This document shows positions 6,282-13,226 of a stretch of 13,226 nt of DNA, piece by piece. The notes under the pieces were generated by a model that saw only the letters and a program-made list of their open reading frames with translations, was not told the origin of the DNA and ran no database searches. A program made the position numbers and the translations under genes. Numbering within the stretch: position 1 is the first letter of the stretch; each line of letters begins with the position of its first letter. Source of the DNA: Alphaproteobacteria bacterium (lineage in GTDB: Bacteria; Pseudomonadota; Alphaproteobacteria; Rhodobacterales; Rhodobacteraceae); the NCBI GenBank assembly GCA_024277955.1, contig JAJRUE010000191.1:1-13226 (forward strand). Direction: 5' to 3'.

Positions 6282-7472
6282 ATGAAGAAACTGCTTTTGG
6301 CTTCGGCCGTAACGGCGCTTGGCGTCAGTGCGGGCCTGTCGGCCAGCGCCGAGTAAATCAAGATCGGCGTGATCCTGGGCTTTACCGGCCCGATCGAATC
6401 GCTGACGCCGCAAATGGCCGATGGCGCCGAACTGGCGATGAAGGAAGTCTCCGACAGCGGCCTGCTGCTGGGCGGGGCGACCGTGACCTCGGTGCGCGCC
6501 GACTCGACCTGCATCGACGCGGGTGCGGCCACGGCGGCGGCCGAACGGCTGATCACCTCGGACGGGGTCAAGGGCATCATGGGGGCCGACTGTTCCGGCG
6601 TCACCGGCGCGATCCTGTCGAACGTCGCCGTGCCCAACGGCGTGGTGATGATCTCGCCCTCGGCAACCTCGCCGGCGCTGTCCACCGCCGAAGACAACGG
6701 CTTGTTCTTCCGCACCTCGCCCTCGGACGCGCGCCAGGGCGTGGTGATGGCCGAAGTGCTGCTTGAACAGGGCGTCAAGTCGGTCGCCGTCACCTATACC
6801 AACAACGACTACGGCAAGGGCCTGGCGGACGCCTTCCAGGCGGCCTACGAAGAACGCGGCGGCACCGTCACCATCAACGCCGCCCACGAAGACGGCAAGG
6901 CCGACTATTCGGCGGAGGTCGGGGCGCTGGCTTCGGCCGGCGGCGACCGGCTGGTGGTCGCGGGCTATGTGGACCAGGGCGGCTCGGGCATCGTGCGCGC
7001 GGCGCTGGATTCGGGCGCCTTCGACACCTTCCACTTCCCGGACGGGATGATCTCGGCCAAGCTGGAAGAGAATTTCGGCACCGAGATCGACGGCTCCACC
7101 GGCCAGCACCCGGGCACCGACAGCGAAGGGGCGGCGATCTTCACCAAGATGGTGGGCGATGCCTTCGACGCGACCTCGCCCTTCACCCCGGAAAGCTATG
7201 ACGCGGCGGCGCTGATGCTGCTGGCGATGCAGGCGGCGGGCAGCTCTGACCCGAACGTCTACAAGAACAAGGTGATGGACGTGGCCAACGCGCCGGGCGA
7301 AAAGATCCTGCCGGGCGAGCTGGGCAAGGCGCTCAAGATCCTCGCCGATGGCGGTGACATCGACTATGTGGGCGCGACCGCGGTGGAACTGATCGGACCG
7401 GGCGAAAGCGCCGGCAACTACCGCGAGATCGTGATCAAGAACGGCAAGATCACCACGGTGAAATACCGCTGA
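6282..7472 (+). pseudogene. livK: Amino-acid ABC transporter binding protein, interrupted by an in-frame stop
   Basis: This is the periplasmic substrate-binding protein (Peripla_BP_6 type) of a branched-chain/hydrophobic amino-acid ABC transporter. The ATG at 6282 follows AGGGAG and encodes a textbook signal peptide, MKKLLLASAVTALGV...ASA-E. The next codon is TAA (6354-6356). After it the same frame continues uninterrupted for 371 codons starting IKIGVILGFTGPIE, the usual first strand of the mature protein. Read through, the gene would be 396 residues, normal for the family. The mature part keeps family features, such as a likely disulfide pair (Cys in DSTCID and GADCSG) and SPSATSPALS and TNNDYGKG. 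One base change (from GAA, CAA or AAA) explains the stop. In-frame GTG (6369) or ATG (6414) restarts would give a protein without a signal peptide. A terminator follows at 7496-7523. It may be a recent null mutation or a sequence error. Confidence 0.85.
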
Positions 7473-7495
7473 TCCGACGCCGGTCGCAAACCAGG

Positions 7496-7523
7496 AAACA
7501 GCCCGGAGCTTCAGGGCTGTTTT
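7496..7523 (+). terminator. Rho-independent terminator after the binding-protein gene
   Basis: A 9-bp perfect stem, AAACAGCCC (7496-7504) pairing with GGGCTGTTT (7514-7522), with a 9-base loop and a TTTT tract at 7520-7523. It begins 23 bases after the stop of the binding-protein gene and lies in front of livG. Partial termination here would give more binding-protein transcript than membrane-complex transcript, a common pattern in ABC importers. Confidence 0.8.
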
Positions 7524-7564
7524 CGATCGGTCGACACCTCTGGTGACGGCGACGCCCGGCCCAT

Positions 7565-7611
7565 CAAGGTTTTTGGAAAAAACCTTGGACAAGGCGCTTG
7601 CAAGCACCTTG
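7565..7611 (+). repeat. Paired-palindrome intergenic repeat, copy 2
   Basis: An A/T-cored palindrome (7565-7587; arms CAAGGTTTTT and AAAAACCTTG around GGA) is followed two bases later by the G/C-cored palindrome (7590-7611). The latter has one change (GCACC for GCGCC) that breaks its symmetry. The element lies 92 bases after the binding-protein stop, beyond the terminator, and 60 bases before livG. It has the same order relative to its upstream gene as copies 1 and 3. Confidence 0.85.
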
Positions 7612-7670
7612 ACACCCGCGGGGCCGGTCGGGCAAGGGGCGGCATCGATCAGGACGGGGAAAAACAGCCC

Positions 7671-8534
7671 ATGACCCAAGGCGCATCCAACAGCGCATCC
7701 AAGAGCGCAACGAACGGCGCGGCCAATGTCGGCGCATCCAGCCGGCGCGACATGATCGTGGTCGAGGATCTGCACAAGCATTTCGGCGGCTTCCACGCGG
7801 TCGACGGCGCATCGCTGGCGATCAAGGAAGGCTCGATCACCGGGCTGATCGGCCCCAACGGCGCCGGAAAGACCACGCTTTTCAATGTGATCGCCGGGGT
7901 TCTCAAACCCACCTCGGGGCGGGTCTTCATGGCGGGCGAGGAAATCACCGGCCTGCCGCCGCACGATCTTTTCCACCGCGGCCTGTTGCGCACCTTCCAG
8001 ATCGCGCACGAATTTTCCTCGATGACGGTGCGCGAAAACCTGATGATGGTGCCCGGCGGGCAAAGCGGCGAAACCCTGCTGAACGCCTGGTTCGCGCCGG
8101 CCCGCATCCGCGCCGAAGAACGCGCGCTGGCGCAAAAGGCCGACGAGGTGCTGGATTTCCTGACCATCGACCACCTGGCCGACGAAAAGGCCGGCAATCT
8201 TTCGGGCGGTCAGAAGAAACTGCTTGAGCTGGGGCGCACCATGATGGTGGACGCGCGCGTGGTATTCCTCGACGAGGTGGGCGCGGGCGTCAACCGCACC
8301 CTGCTCAACACCATCGGCGATGCGATCATCCGGCTGAACAAGGAACGTGGCTATACCTTCTGCGTGATCGAGCACGACATGGATTTCATCGCCCGGCTGT
8401 GCGATCCGGTGATCTGCATGGCCGAAGGCAAGGTGCTGGCCCAGGGCACCATCGACGAAATCAAGAACAACGAACAGGTGATCGAGGCCTACCTGGGCAC
8501 CGGGCTCAAGAACAAGGTGGTGGCGGACGCATGA
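7671..8534 (+). CDS. livG: Branched-chain amino-acid ABC transporter ATPase, LivG type
   Basis: One of the two cytoplasmic ATPase subunits that power the amino-acid importer. It has 287 residues. Walker A is GPNGAGKTT (61-69), the ABC signature LSGGQ is at 177-181, Walker B VVFLDE is at 197-202, and the H-loop His235 is in VIEHDMDFI. The segment after Walker B reads VGAGVN rather than the usual PAAGLN, a modest variation. The first ~27 residues (rich in Asn, Ser and Ala) precede the true ABC fold, which begins at MIVVEDLHKHFGG. I keep the ATG at 7671 because GGGGA lies upstream, whereas the internal Met28 codon (7752) has no ribosome site. The stop overlaps the livF start by 4 bp (ATGA), implying translational coupling. 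It is separated from the binding-protein gene by a terminator and a repeat. Confidence 0.93.
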   Translation: MTQGASNSASKSATNGAANVGASSRRDMIVVEDLHKHFGGFHAVDGASLAIKEGSITGLIGPNGAGKTTLFNVIAGVLKPTSGRVFMAGEEITGLPPHDLFHRGLLRTFQIAHEFSSMTVRENLMMVPGGQSGETLLNAWFAPARIRAEERALAQKADEVLDFLTIDHLADEKAGNLSGGQKKLLELGRTMMVDARVVFLDEVGAGVNRTLLNTIGDAIIRLNKERGYTFCVIEHDMDFIARLCDPVICMAEGKVLAQGTIDEIKNNEQVIEAYLGTGLKNKVVADA

Positions 8535-9361
8535 GCAGCAAGACCCCCTGGCAGGACGATCGCGGGAACAAGGACGTGAGCATCACCAACCGCGAAGGCA
8601 TGGGCAGCCACGACTTCCCCCGGACCACCGGCGATGCGACCCCCGCGCCCGGCGGCCCGTTTCTGATCGGCGAAGCGATGACCGGCGGCTACGGCAGCGG
8701 CGCCGACATCCTGCACGACTGCACGGTGGCCGTCGACAAGGGCCAGATCGCGGTGATCGTCGGCCCCAACGGCGCCGGCAAGTCGACGGCGATGAAGGCG
8801 GTGTTCGGGATGCTGAACCTGCGCAAGGGCCGGGTGTGCATCGACGGGCGCGACATCACCCGGCTGTCGCCGCAGGACCGGGTCGCGCAGGGGATGGCCT
8901 TCGTGCCCCAGACCAACAACATCTTCACCTCGCTCACGGTCGAGGAGAACCTCGAAATGGGCGCCTTTCTGCGCCGCGACGACATATCGGGCACCATGGA
9001 GCAGGTCTACGAACTGTTCCCGATCCTGCGCGACAAGCGCCGCCAGGCCGCGGGCGAGCTTTCCGGCGGCCAGCGCCAGCAGGTGGCGGTGGGGCGCGCG
9101 CTGATGACCCGGCCGCAGGTGCTGATGCTCGACGAACCCACCGCCGGCGTCAGCCCGATCGTGATGGACGAGCTGTTCGACCGGATCATCGAGGTGGCGC
9201 GCACCGGCATTTCCATCCTGATGGTGGAACAGAATGCGCGTCAGGCGCTGGCGATCGCCGACAAGGGCTATGTGCTGGTGCAGGGGCGCAACGCCTATAC
9301 CGACACCGGCCAGGCGCTGCTGGCCAATCCCGAAGTGCGCAAGTCTTTCCTGGGGGGCTGA
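8531..9361 (+). CDS. livF: Branched-chain amino-acid ABC transporter ATPase, LivF type
   Basis: The second ATPase of the importer, 276 residues. Walker A GPNGAGKST is at 78-86, LSGGQ at 177-181, Walker B VLMLDE at 197-202, and the LivF-typical VEQNA (232-236) carries Gln in the H-loop position. ABC homology starts only around residue 43. The first ~42 residues are a polar, probably unstructured extension, so the protein is longer than the ~235-residue norm. The extension includes two further methionines or alternative starts (for example Met24), but the ATG at 8531 overlaps the livG stop in an ATGA and is the natural coupled start. The livH start follows three bases after its stop. LivG and LivF would form the heterodimeric motor beneath LivH and LivM. 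Confidence 0.94.
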   Translation: MSSKTPWQDDRGNKDVSITNREGMGSHDFPRTTGDATPAPGGPFLIGEAMTGGYGSGADILHDCTVAVDKGQIAVIVGPNGAGKSTAMKAVFGMLNLRKGRVCIDGRDITRLSPQDRVAQGMAFVPQTNNIFTSLTVEENLEMGAFLRRDDISGTMEQVYELFPILRDKRRQAAGELSGGQRQQVAVGRALMTRPQVLMLDEPTAGVSPIVMDELFDRIIEVARTGISILMVEQNARQALAIADKGYVLVQGRNAYTDTGQALLANPEVRKSFLGG

Positions 9362-9364
9362 ACG

Positions 9365-10375
9365 ATGGATCTGCTCAACGCAATCGTGGCGCTGGCCAAT
9401 TTCGTCGTCGTCCCGGCCATCGCCTATGGCAGCCAGCTGGCGCTCGGGGCGCTGGGGATCACGCTGATCTACGGCATCCTGCGGTTTTCCAACTTTGCCC
9501 ATGGCGACACGATGGCCTTTGGCACCATGGTCACGATCCTCGTGACCTGGTGGTTCCAGGGGCTTGGCGTCGGGCTGGGTCCGCTGCCGACGGCGCTTTT
9601 GGCCCTGCCCTTCGGGATTGCCGCCACCATCGCGCTGCTGCTGGGCACCGACCGGGTGGTCTATCGCTTTTACCGGCAGCAGAAGGCGGCGCCGGTGATC
9701 TTTGTCATGGTGTCGCTGGGGGTGATGTTCATCCTCAACGGGCTGGTGCGCTTCATCATCGGGCCCAACGAACAGCGCTTTGCCGATGGCGCGCGGTTTC
9801 TGATTTCGGCGCGCGACTTCAAGACCATGACCGGCCTGCGCGAAGGGCTGGCGATCAAGACCAGTTCCGGCATCACCGTGATCACCGCGGTGATCGTGGT
9901 GGCGGCGCTGTTCTGGTTCCTGAACCGCACCCGCACCGGCAAGTCCATGCGCGCCTTTTCCGACAACGAGGATCTGGCCCTGCTATCGGGCATCAACCCC
10001 GAACGCGTGGTGCTCTACACCTGGATGATCGTCGGCGCGCTGGCGACCATCGCGGGCGTGCTTTACGGGCTGGACAAGTCCTTCAAGCCCTTCACCTATT
10101 TCCAGCTGCTGCTGCCGATGTTCGCCGCCGCCATCGTCGGCGGTCTGGGCAACCCGCTGGGGGCGATCGCCGGCGGCTTTGTCATCGCCTTTTCCGAAGT
10201 CACCGTGACCTATGCCTGGAAAAAGGTGCTGGTCTACCTGCTGCCCGACAGTCTTGAGCCATCGGGACTCGTCCAGCTGATGTCCACCGACTACAAGTTC
10301 GCCGTGAGCTTTGCGATCCTGATCATCGTGTTGCTGTTCAAGCCCACCGGCCTGTTCAAGGGAAAATCGGTATGA
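9365..10375 (+). CDS. livH: Branched-chain amino-acid ABC transporter permease, LivH type
   Basis: Inner-membrane permease subunit, 336 residues, slightly longer than the ~300 typical of LivH. Several hydrophobic segments are evident: about residues 5-45, 60-95, 110-135, 170-190, 215-235, 240-275 and 310-328. Family features include LIYGILRFSNFAHGD near residues 37-51. The cytoplasmic loop RTRTGKSMRAFSDNEDLALLSGIN contacts the ATPases. GGLGNPLGAIAGGFVI precedes the last segments. The ATG at 9365 is three bases past the livF stop. The gene ends in an ATGA overlap with livM, so all four membrane-complex genes are tightly coupled. The substrate is inferred from family membership only. Confidence 0.94.
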   Translation: MDLLNAIVALANFVVVPAIAYGSQLALGALGITLIYGILRFSNFAHGDTMAFGTMVTILVTWWFQGLGVGLGPLPTALLALPFGIAATIALLLGTDRVVYRFYRQQKAAPVIFVMVSLGVMFILNGLVRFIIGPNEQRFADGARFLISARDFKTMTGLREGLAIKTSSGITVITAVIVVAALFWFLNRTRTGKSMRAFSDNEDLALLSGINPERVVLYTWMIVGALATIAGVLYGLDKSFKPFTYFQLLLPMFAAAIVGGLGNPLGAIAGGFVIAFSEVTVTYAWKKVLVYLLPDSLEPSGLVQLMSTDYKFAVSFAILIIVLLFKPTGLFKGKSV

Positions 10376-11682
10376 ACCCTGCCATCAAGAACCCGCTGCT
10401 GTTTGCCGTTGTCTTTGGGCTGATCATCCTGACCGGCTTCGTCAACAGTTGGAACGTGGCGCTGAACATCCTGAACATGGGGCTGATCAGCGCGATCATG
10501 GCGCTGGGGGTGAACATGCAATGGGGCTATGCCGGGCTGTTCAACGTCGGCATCATGGGCTTTGTCGCGCTTGGCGGGCTGGGGGCGGTGCTGGTGTCGA
10601 TGCCGCCGGTGGGCGAAGCCTGGGCGGCGGGCGGCGCGCGGGTGCTGCTGGCGCTGGGGATCGCGGTTGCGACCATCGCCGGCGCGGTGGCGCTGTGGAA
10701 GAAACTGAAACCCGGGCGGCTGCGCGGGCTGGTTCTGGCGGTGTTCCTGATGATCGGCTTTTTCCTGTTCCGCTGGGTGTTCGACCCGGCGGTGGCGGCG
10801 ATCGAGGCGGTGAACCCCGCCGGCACCGGCTATCTTGGCGGGCTGGGCCTGCCGGTGCTGATCGGCTGGCCGGTGGGCGGGCTGCTGGCCGCGGGCGCGG
10901 CCTGGATCGTCGGCAAGACGGCGCTGGGGCTGCGGTCGGACTACCTGGCGATCGCGACGCTTGGGATCGCCGAAATCATCATCGCGGTGCTGAAGAACGA
11001 AGACTGGCTGAGCCGGGGCGTCAAGAACGTGGTCGGCATCCCGCGCCCCTGGCCGGTCCCCTACGAGATCGACCTGCAGAACTCGGCCGCCTTTGTCGCG
11101 CGCGCCCAGGCCTGGGGGATGGACCCGGTGACCACCTCTTCGCTGGCGGTGAAACTGCTGTATTCGGTGCTGTTCGCAATCGTTCTTCTGCTGCTGATCT
11201 GGCTGGTGCAAAAGGCGCTGCATTCGCCCTGGGGCCGGATGATGCGCGCGATCCGCGACAACGAGGTCGCCGCCGAAGCCATGGGCAAGGACGTTACCGG
11301 GCGGCACCTGCAGGTGTTCATCCTGGGCTCGGCGGTGGTCGGGCTGGCGGGCGCGATGATGACCACGCTGGACGGGCAGCTGACGCCGGGCACCTACAAC
11401 CCGCTGCGCTTTACCTTCCTGGTCTGGGTGATGGTGATCGTGGGCGGATCGGGCAACAACTGGGGCTCGGTGCTGGGCGGGTTCCTGATCTGGTTCCTCT
11501 GGGTGCAGGTGGAACCGATCGGGCTGTGGCTGATGGACCTGATCACCTCCGGCATGGCCGATGACAACGCGCTCAAGGCGCACCTGGTGAAAAGTGCCGC
11601 CCACATGCGGCTGCTGACCATGGGGGTGATCCTGCTGCTGGTGCTGCGCTTCAGCCCGCGCGGGCTGATACCAGAGCGCTAG
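10372..11682 (+). CDS. livM: Branched-chain amino-acid ABC transporter permease, LivM type
   Basis: The second permease of the importer, 436 residues, similar to the ~420 of known LivM proteins. It starts with a hydrophobic segment (FAVVFGLIILTGFV) followed by NMQWGYAGLFNVG, the family's conserved first-loop region. A Leu/Ala/Gly-rich extra segment lies at about 75-135. The ATPase-contact loop SPWGRMMRAIRDNEVAAEAMGKDV is followed by GSGNNWGSVLGG near the C-terminus, and the protein ends in RFSPRGLIPER, a typical LivM ending. It overlaps livH by 4 bp (ATGA) and is the last gene of the transporter unit. Repeat copy 3 begins 29 bases after its TAG stop, and no rho-independent terminator is seen before the next gene. 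Confidence 0.94.
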   Translation: MNPAIKNPLLFAVVFGLIILTGFVNSWNVALNILNMGLISAIMALGVNMQWGYAGLFNVGIMGFVALGGLGAVLVSMPPVGEAWAAGGARVLLALGIAVATIAGAVALWKKLKPGRLRGLVLAVFLMIGFFLFRWVFDPAVAAIEAVNPAGTGYLGGLGLPVLIGWPVGGLLAAGAAWIVGKTALGLRSDYLAIATLGIAEIIIAVLKNEDWLSRGVKNVVGIPRPWPVPYEIDLQNSAAFVARAQAWGMDPVTTSSLAVKLLYSVLFAIVLLLLIWLVQKALHSPWGRMMRAIRDNEVAAEAMGKDVTGRHLQVFILGSAVVGLAGAMMTTLDGQLTPGTYNPLRFTFLVWVMVIVGGSGNNWGSVLGGFLIWFLWVQVEPIGLWLMDLITSGMADDNALKAHLVKSAAHMRLLTMGVILLLVLRFSPRGLIPER

Positions 11683-11711
11683 GGGCCAGCCGGCGCGCCC
11701 GCGCAGCGCGC

Positions 11712-11758
11712 CCAAGGTTTTTGCAAAAACCTTGGCCAAGGCGCTTGCAAGCGCCTTG
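11712..11758 (+). repeat. Paired-palindrome intergenic repeat, copy 3
   Basis: The most symmetrical copy. A perfect 24-bp A/T-cored palindrome (11712-11735, half-site CCAAGGTTTTTG) is followed one base later by the perfect 22-bp G/C-cored palindrome (11737-11758). It starts 29 bases after livM. A plus-strand reading frame through it would extend the next gene upstream to 11732, but that extension is repeat-encoded and should not be counted as protein. Confidence 0.9.
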
Positions 11759-11863
11759 CCCGGCCCCGCGCCCCGCGCGACCGTCGCCCGGCCCGCCCCG
11801 CAGCCCCGCCGCGGCGCCGGGCCTGAAACAACCGGCGGAACCACCGCAGAAGGTAGACGACCG

Positions 11864-12487
11864 ATGCCCAGCGCCAAGCGCACCAACGCCATTCCCATCG
11901 TCATCCTGGCCGCCGGCGCCTCGGCCCGGATGGGAGAGGAAGACAAGCTGCTGCAGATCGTCGACGGGCAGGATCTGCTCAGCCTGGTGACCGGGCGCGC
12001 GGTCTCGACCGGCAGCCCGGTCTTCGTCACCCTGGCCACTGAACGCATGCACATCGCCGCTGCCATCGCCCACCATCCGGTCACCATCGTGCCGGTCGCC
12101 GAGGCCGCGCGCGGGGTGTCGGAATCGCTCAAGGCCGGCATACGGTCGCTGCCCGAAGGCGTGCCCGGCGTGCTGGTCATGCTGGCCGACATGCCGGAAA
12201 TCACCCGCGACGACCTCTTGCAGATGATGACCCATTTCGCCGAACTTGGCGGCCGCCGGGTGGTGCGCGCCGCCGATGCACAAGGCACCCCCGGCAATCC
12301 GGTGATCCTGCCCGCCCGCCTGTTCCCCGAGGTCGCCCGCCTGAGCGGAGACATCGGCGCCCGCGACCTGATCCGGCGCGAAGACGTGAACCTGGTGATC
12401 CTGCCCGGCGCGCGCGCCACCACCGATCTGGACACCCCCGAAGACTGGGTCGCCTGGCGCCGGTCGCGCAAACGCGACCAGGGTTAA
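11864..12487 (+). CDS. MocA/MobA-like nucleotidyltransferase
   Basis: A 207-residue cytoplasmic nucleotidyltransferase of the NTP_transf_3 type, closest in motifs to MocA (molybdopterin cytidylyltransferase), with MobA (guanylyltransferase) the alternative. It would attach a nucleotide to molybdenum cofactor. Motifs in order: LAAG.S.RMG....K (15-28, nucleotide binding), GVSESL (84-89), LADMP with metal-binding Asp109 (107-111), GTPGNPVILP (141-150), GDIGARDLI (162-170) and DLDTPEDW (188-195). The last three are characteristic of MocA-like proteins. The ATG at 11864 follows GAAGGTAG at a slightly long distance. An in-frame ATG at 11732 would add 44 residues encoded by the repeat element and is rejected. 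No molybdoenzyme, XdhC or other cofactor gene is in the window, so its client enzyme is unknown. Confidence 0.85.
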   Translation: MPSAKRTNAIPIVILAAGASARMGEEDKLLQIVDGQDLLSLVTGRAVSTGSPVFVTLATERMHIAAAIAHHPVTIVPVAEAARGVSESLKAGIRSLPEGVPGVLVMLADMPEITRDDLLQMMTHFAELGGRRVVRAADAQGTPGNPVILPARLFPEVARLSGDIGARDLIRREDVNLVILPGARATTDLDTPEDWVAWRRSRKRDQG

Positions 12488-12613
12488 AACCCGACCAACC
12501 GGCACCGCCAGCGCCGAAATACCGGACGCTCGGGACGCGCGCAGTCGGGTGGCTCTTTTTCCAAGCGGCCCGTGCCGCTGAGAGGACGCGCCTTTCGTGC
12601 CCGAAGGGTTTGG

Positions 12614-12647
12614 CGGCGCAGGTCAATCAGCTGTTCTCCCTGCGCCG
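12614..12647 (-). terminator. Hairpin downstream of the TPP enzyme gene
   Basis: CGGCGCAGG (12614-12622) and CCTGCGCCG (12639-12647) form a perfect 9-bp stem with a 16-base loop, seven bases beyond the minus-strand stop at 12654. No T-tract follows on the minus strand. Smaller hairpins lie at 12591-12608 and 12564-12579 in the same 166-bp convergent gap. It is a possible terminator of the factor-dependent or weak kind. Confidence 0.3.
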
Positions 12648-12653
12648 TAGCCT

Positions 12654-13226
12654 TCAGATCCGGCAGATCCGTTCGGAAAGCTCGTCGATCAGCACCCGCT
12701 TGTTTTCCGAATAATCCACCGGCAGGTCGACCACATGCACCCCGCCCGCCTCGAAACAGGCGTCCAGCAGCGGCACCAGCTCCGACGCCGCGCCAACGCT
12801 GTGGCCCTGCGCCCCGTAGCTGCGCGCGTAGGCGGCGAAATCCGGGTTACCGAACTGCAGCCCCCAGTCCAGGTGGCCGCCGACCGCCTGTTTCCAGCGG
12901 ATCATCCCATAGGCGTCGTCGCGCAGCACCAGCACCACCAGATCCAGCCCCAGCCGGATCGCGGTCTCCAGTTCCTGGCTGTTCATCATGAAGCCGCCGT
13001 CGCCGCAGATCGCCATCACCCGCTTGCCGGGGTTCAGCATCGCCGCCGCCATCGCCGAAGGCAACCCCGCCCCCATCGTCGCCAAAGCATTGTCCAGCAG
13101 CACCGTGTTGGGCTGAAAGGCGCGGTAGTTGCGCGCGAACCAGATCTTGTACATGCCGTTGTCGAGCGCAATGATCCCGTCCTCGGGCATCGCCCGGCGC
13201 ACATCGGCCACCAGGCGCTGCGGGAT
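12654..13226 (-). CDS. Thiamine-diphosphate enzyme, acetolactate synthase large-subunit-like (partial)
   Basis: Only the C-terminal 190 residues are visible; the gene continues past the right edge. It is the C-terminal TPP-binding domain of an acetolactate synthase-like enzyme, which joins two pyruvates (or pyruvate and 2-ketobutyrate) with loss of CO2. The key segments are LDNALATMGAGLPSA, then the cofactor motif GDGGFMMNSQELETA, then VLRDDAYGMIRWKQ. There, Asp-Asp takes the place of the Asn-Asn seen in many TPP enzymes, resembling the Asp-containing metal site of catabolic AlsS-type enzymes. It ends VPLLDACFEAGGVHVVDLPVDYSENKRVL in the usual family manner. Biosynthetic versus catabolic role cannot be decided without the N-terminal half or a regulatory-subunit neighbour. 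It is convergent with the MocA-like gene. Confidence 0.88.
   Translation of the reverse strand: MPQRLVADVRRAMPEDGIIALDNGMYKIWFARNYRAFQPNTVLLDNALATMGAGLPSAMAAAMLNPGKRVMAICGDGGFMMNSQELETAIRLGLDLVVLVLRDDAYGMIRWKQAVGGHLDWGLQFGNPDFAAYARSYGAQGHSVGAASELVPLLDACFEAGGVHVVDLPVDYSENKRVLIDELSERICRI

Noticed and set aside
6354..6356. Selenocysteine or pyrrolysine recoding of the stop in the binding-protein gene
   Set aside because: The codon is TAA, not TGA or TAG, so neither known recoding applies. No structured element immediately downstream is evident.
6267..8375. Long minus-strand open frame (702 codons) opposite the binding-protein and livG genes
   Set aside because: It runs through the terminator and repeat copy 2 and is antisense to two recognised genes; composition is typical of G+C-driven shadow frames.
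11732..11863. Extended N-terminus of the MocA-like protein from the ATG at 11732
   Set aside because: The added 44 residues are encoded by the repeat element and a G/C-rich spacer, lack family similarity, and have no ribosome site; nucleotide-binding motifs begin just after the 11864 start.
10291..12471. Very long minus-strand open frame (726 codons) opposite livM and the MocA-like gene
   Set aside because: Mirror frame of genuine coding sequence; the translation is Arg/His/Gln/Pro-rich and passes straight through repeat copy 3.

Overview
The window is GC-rich, tightly packed chromosomal DNA from an alphaproteobacterium, most likely a Rhodobacteraceae (Rhodobacterales) member. The supporting evidence is the yicC-gmk pair, a PAS_5-type single-domain protein, a class II DAHP synthase, a GlxA-type AraC regulator, an HAAT-family amino-acid transporter locus, and strong G/C bias at third codon positions. 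No rRNA, tRNA, CRISPR array, phage gene or insertion sequence is visible.

Layout. Positions 1-1106 (minus): start of guanylate kinase (gmk, cut by the window edge), preceded three bases away by yicC. Positions 1293-2042 (plus): a PAS_5 protein diverging from yicC. Positions 2140-3510 (minus): class II DAHP synthase, first step of the shikimate pathway. A 363-bp divergent intergenic region with a 12-bp tandem repeat follows. Positions 3874-4869 (plus): a DJ-1/PfpI plus AraC-HTH regulator. Positions 4958-5983 (minus): two tandem secreted paralogs of unknown function, both exactly 140 residues long. Positions 6282-11682 (plus): a complete five-gene branched-chain/hydrophobic amino-acid ABC transporter (binding protein, two ATPases, two permeases). 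Positions 11864-12487 (plus): a MocA/MobA-like nucleotidyltransferase. Positions 12654-13226 (minus): the C-terminal third of a thiamine-diphosphate enzyme of the acetolactate synthase type, cut by the window edge.

The most striking observation is an in-frame TAA (6354-6356) in the binding-protein gene, exactly at the signal peptide/mature protein junction. Both sides of the reading frame are otherwise intact, and the four downstream transporter genes look functional. It is either a recent nonsense mutation, a sequence error, or (least likely) a recoded stop. The transporter genes are closely packed, with 4-bp ATGA overlaps at livG/livF and livH/livM. A rho-independent terminator between the binding-protein gene and livG would set their relative expression.

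A second theme is a composite intergenic repeat made of two abutting palindromes (one A/T-cored, one G/C-cored) that share CAAGG/CCTTG ends. It occurs three times, each time just after a gene and in the same order relative to that gene. It lacks the U-tract of a classic terminator and looks like a dispersed REP-like element. The tandem secreted paralogs have matching TTGACAAT-type promoters and are the best candidates for an undescribed protein family. No complete novel multi-gene system could be demonstrated from the sequence.
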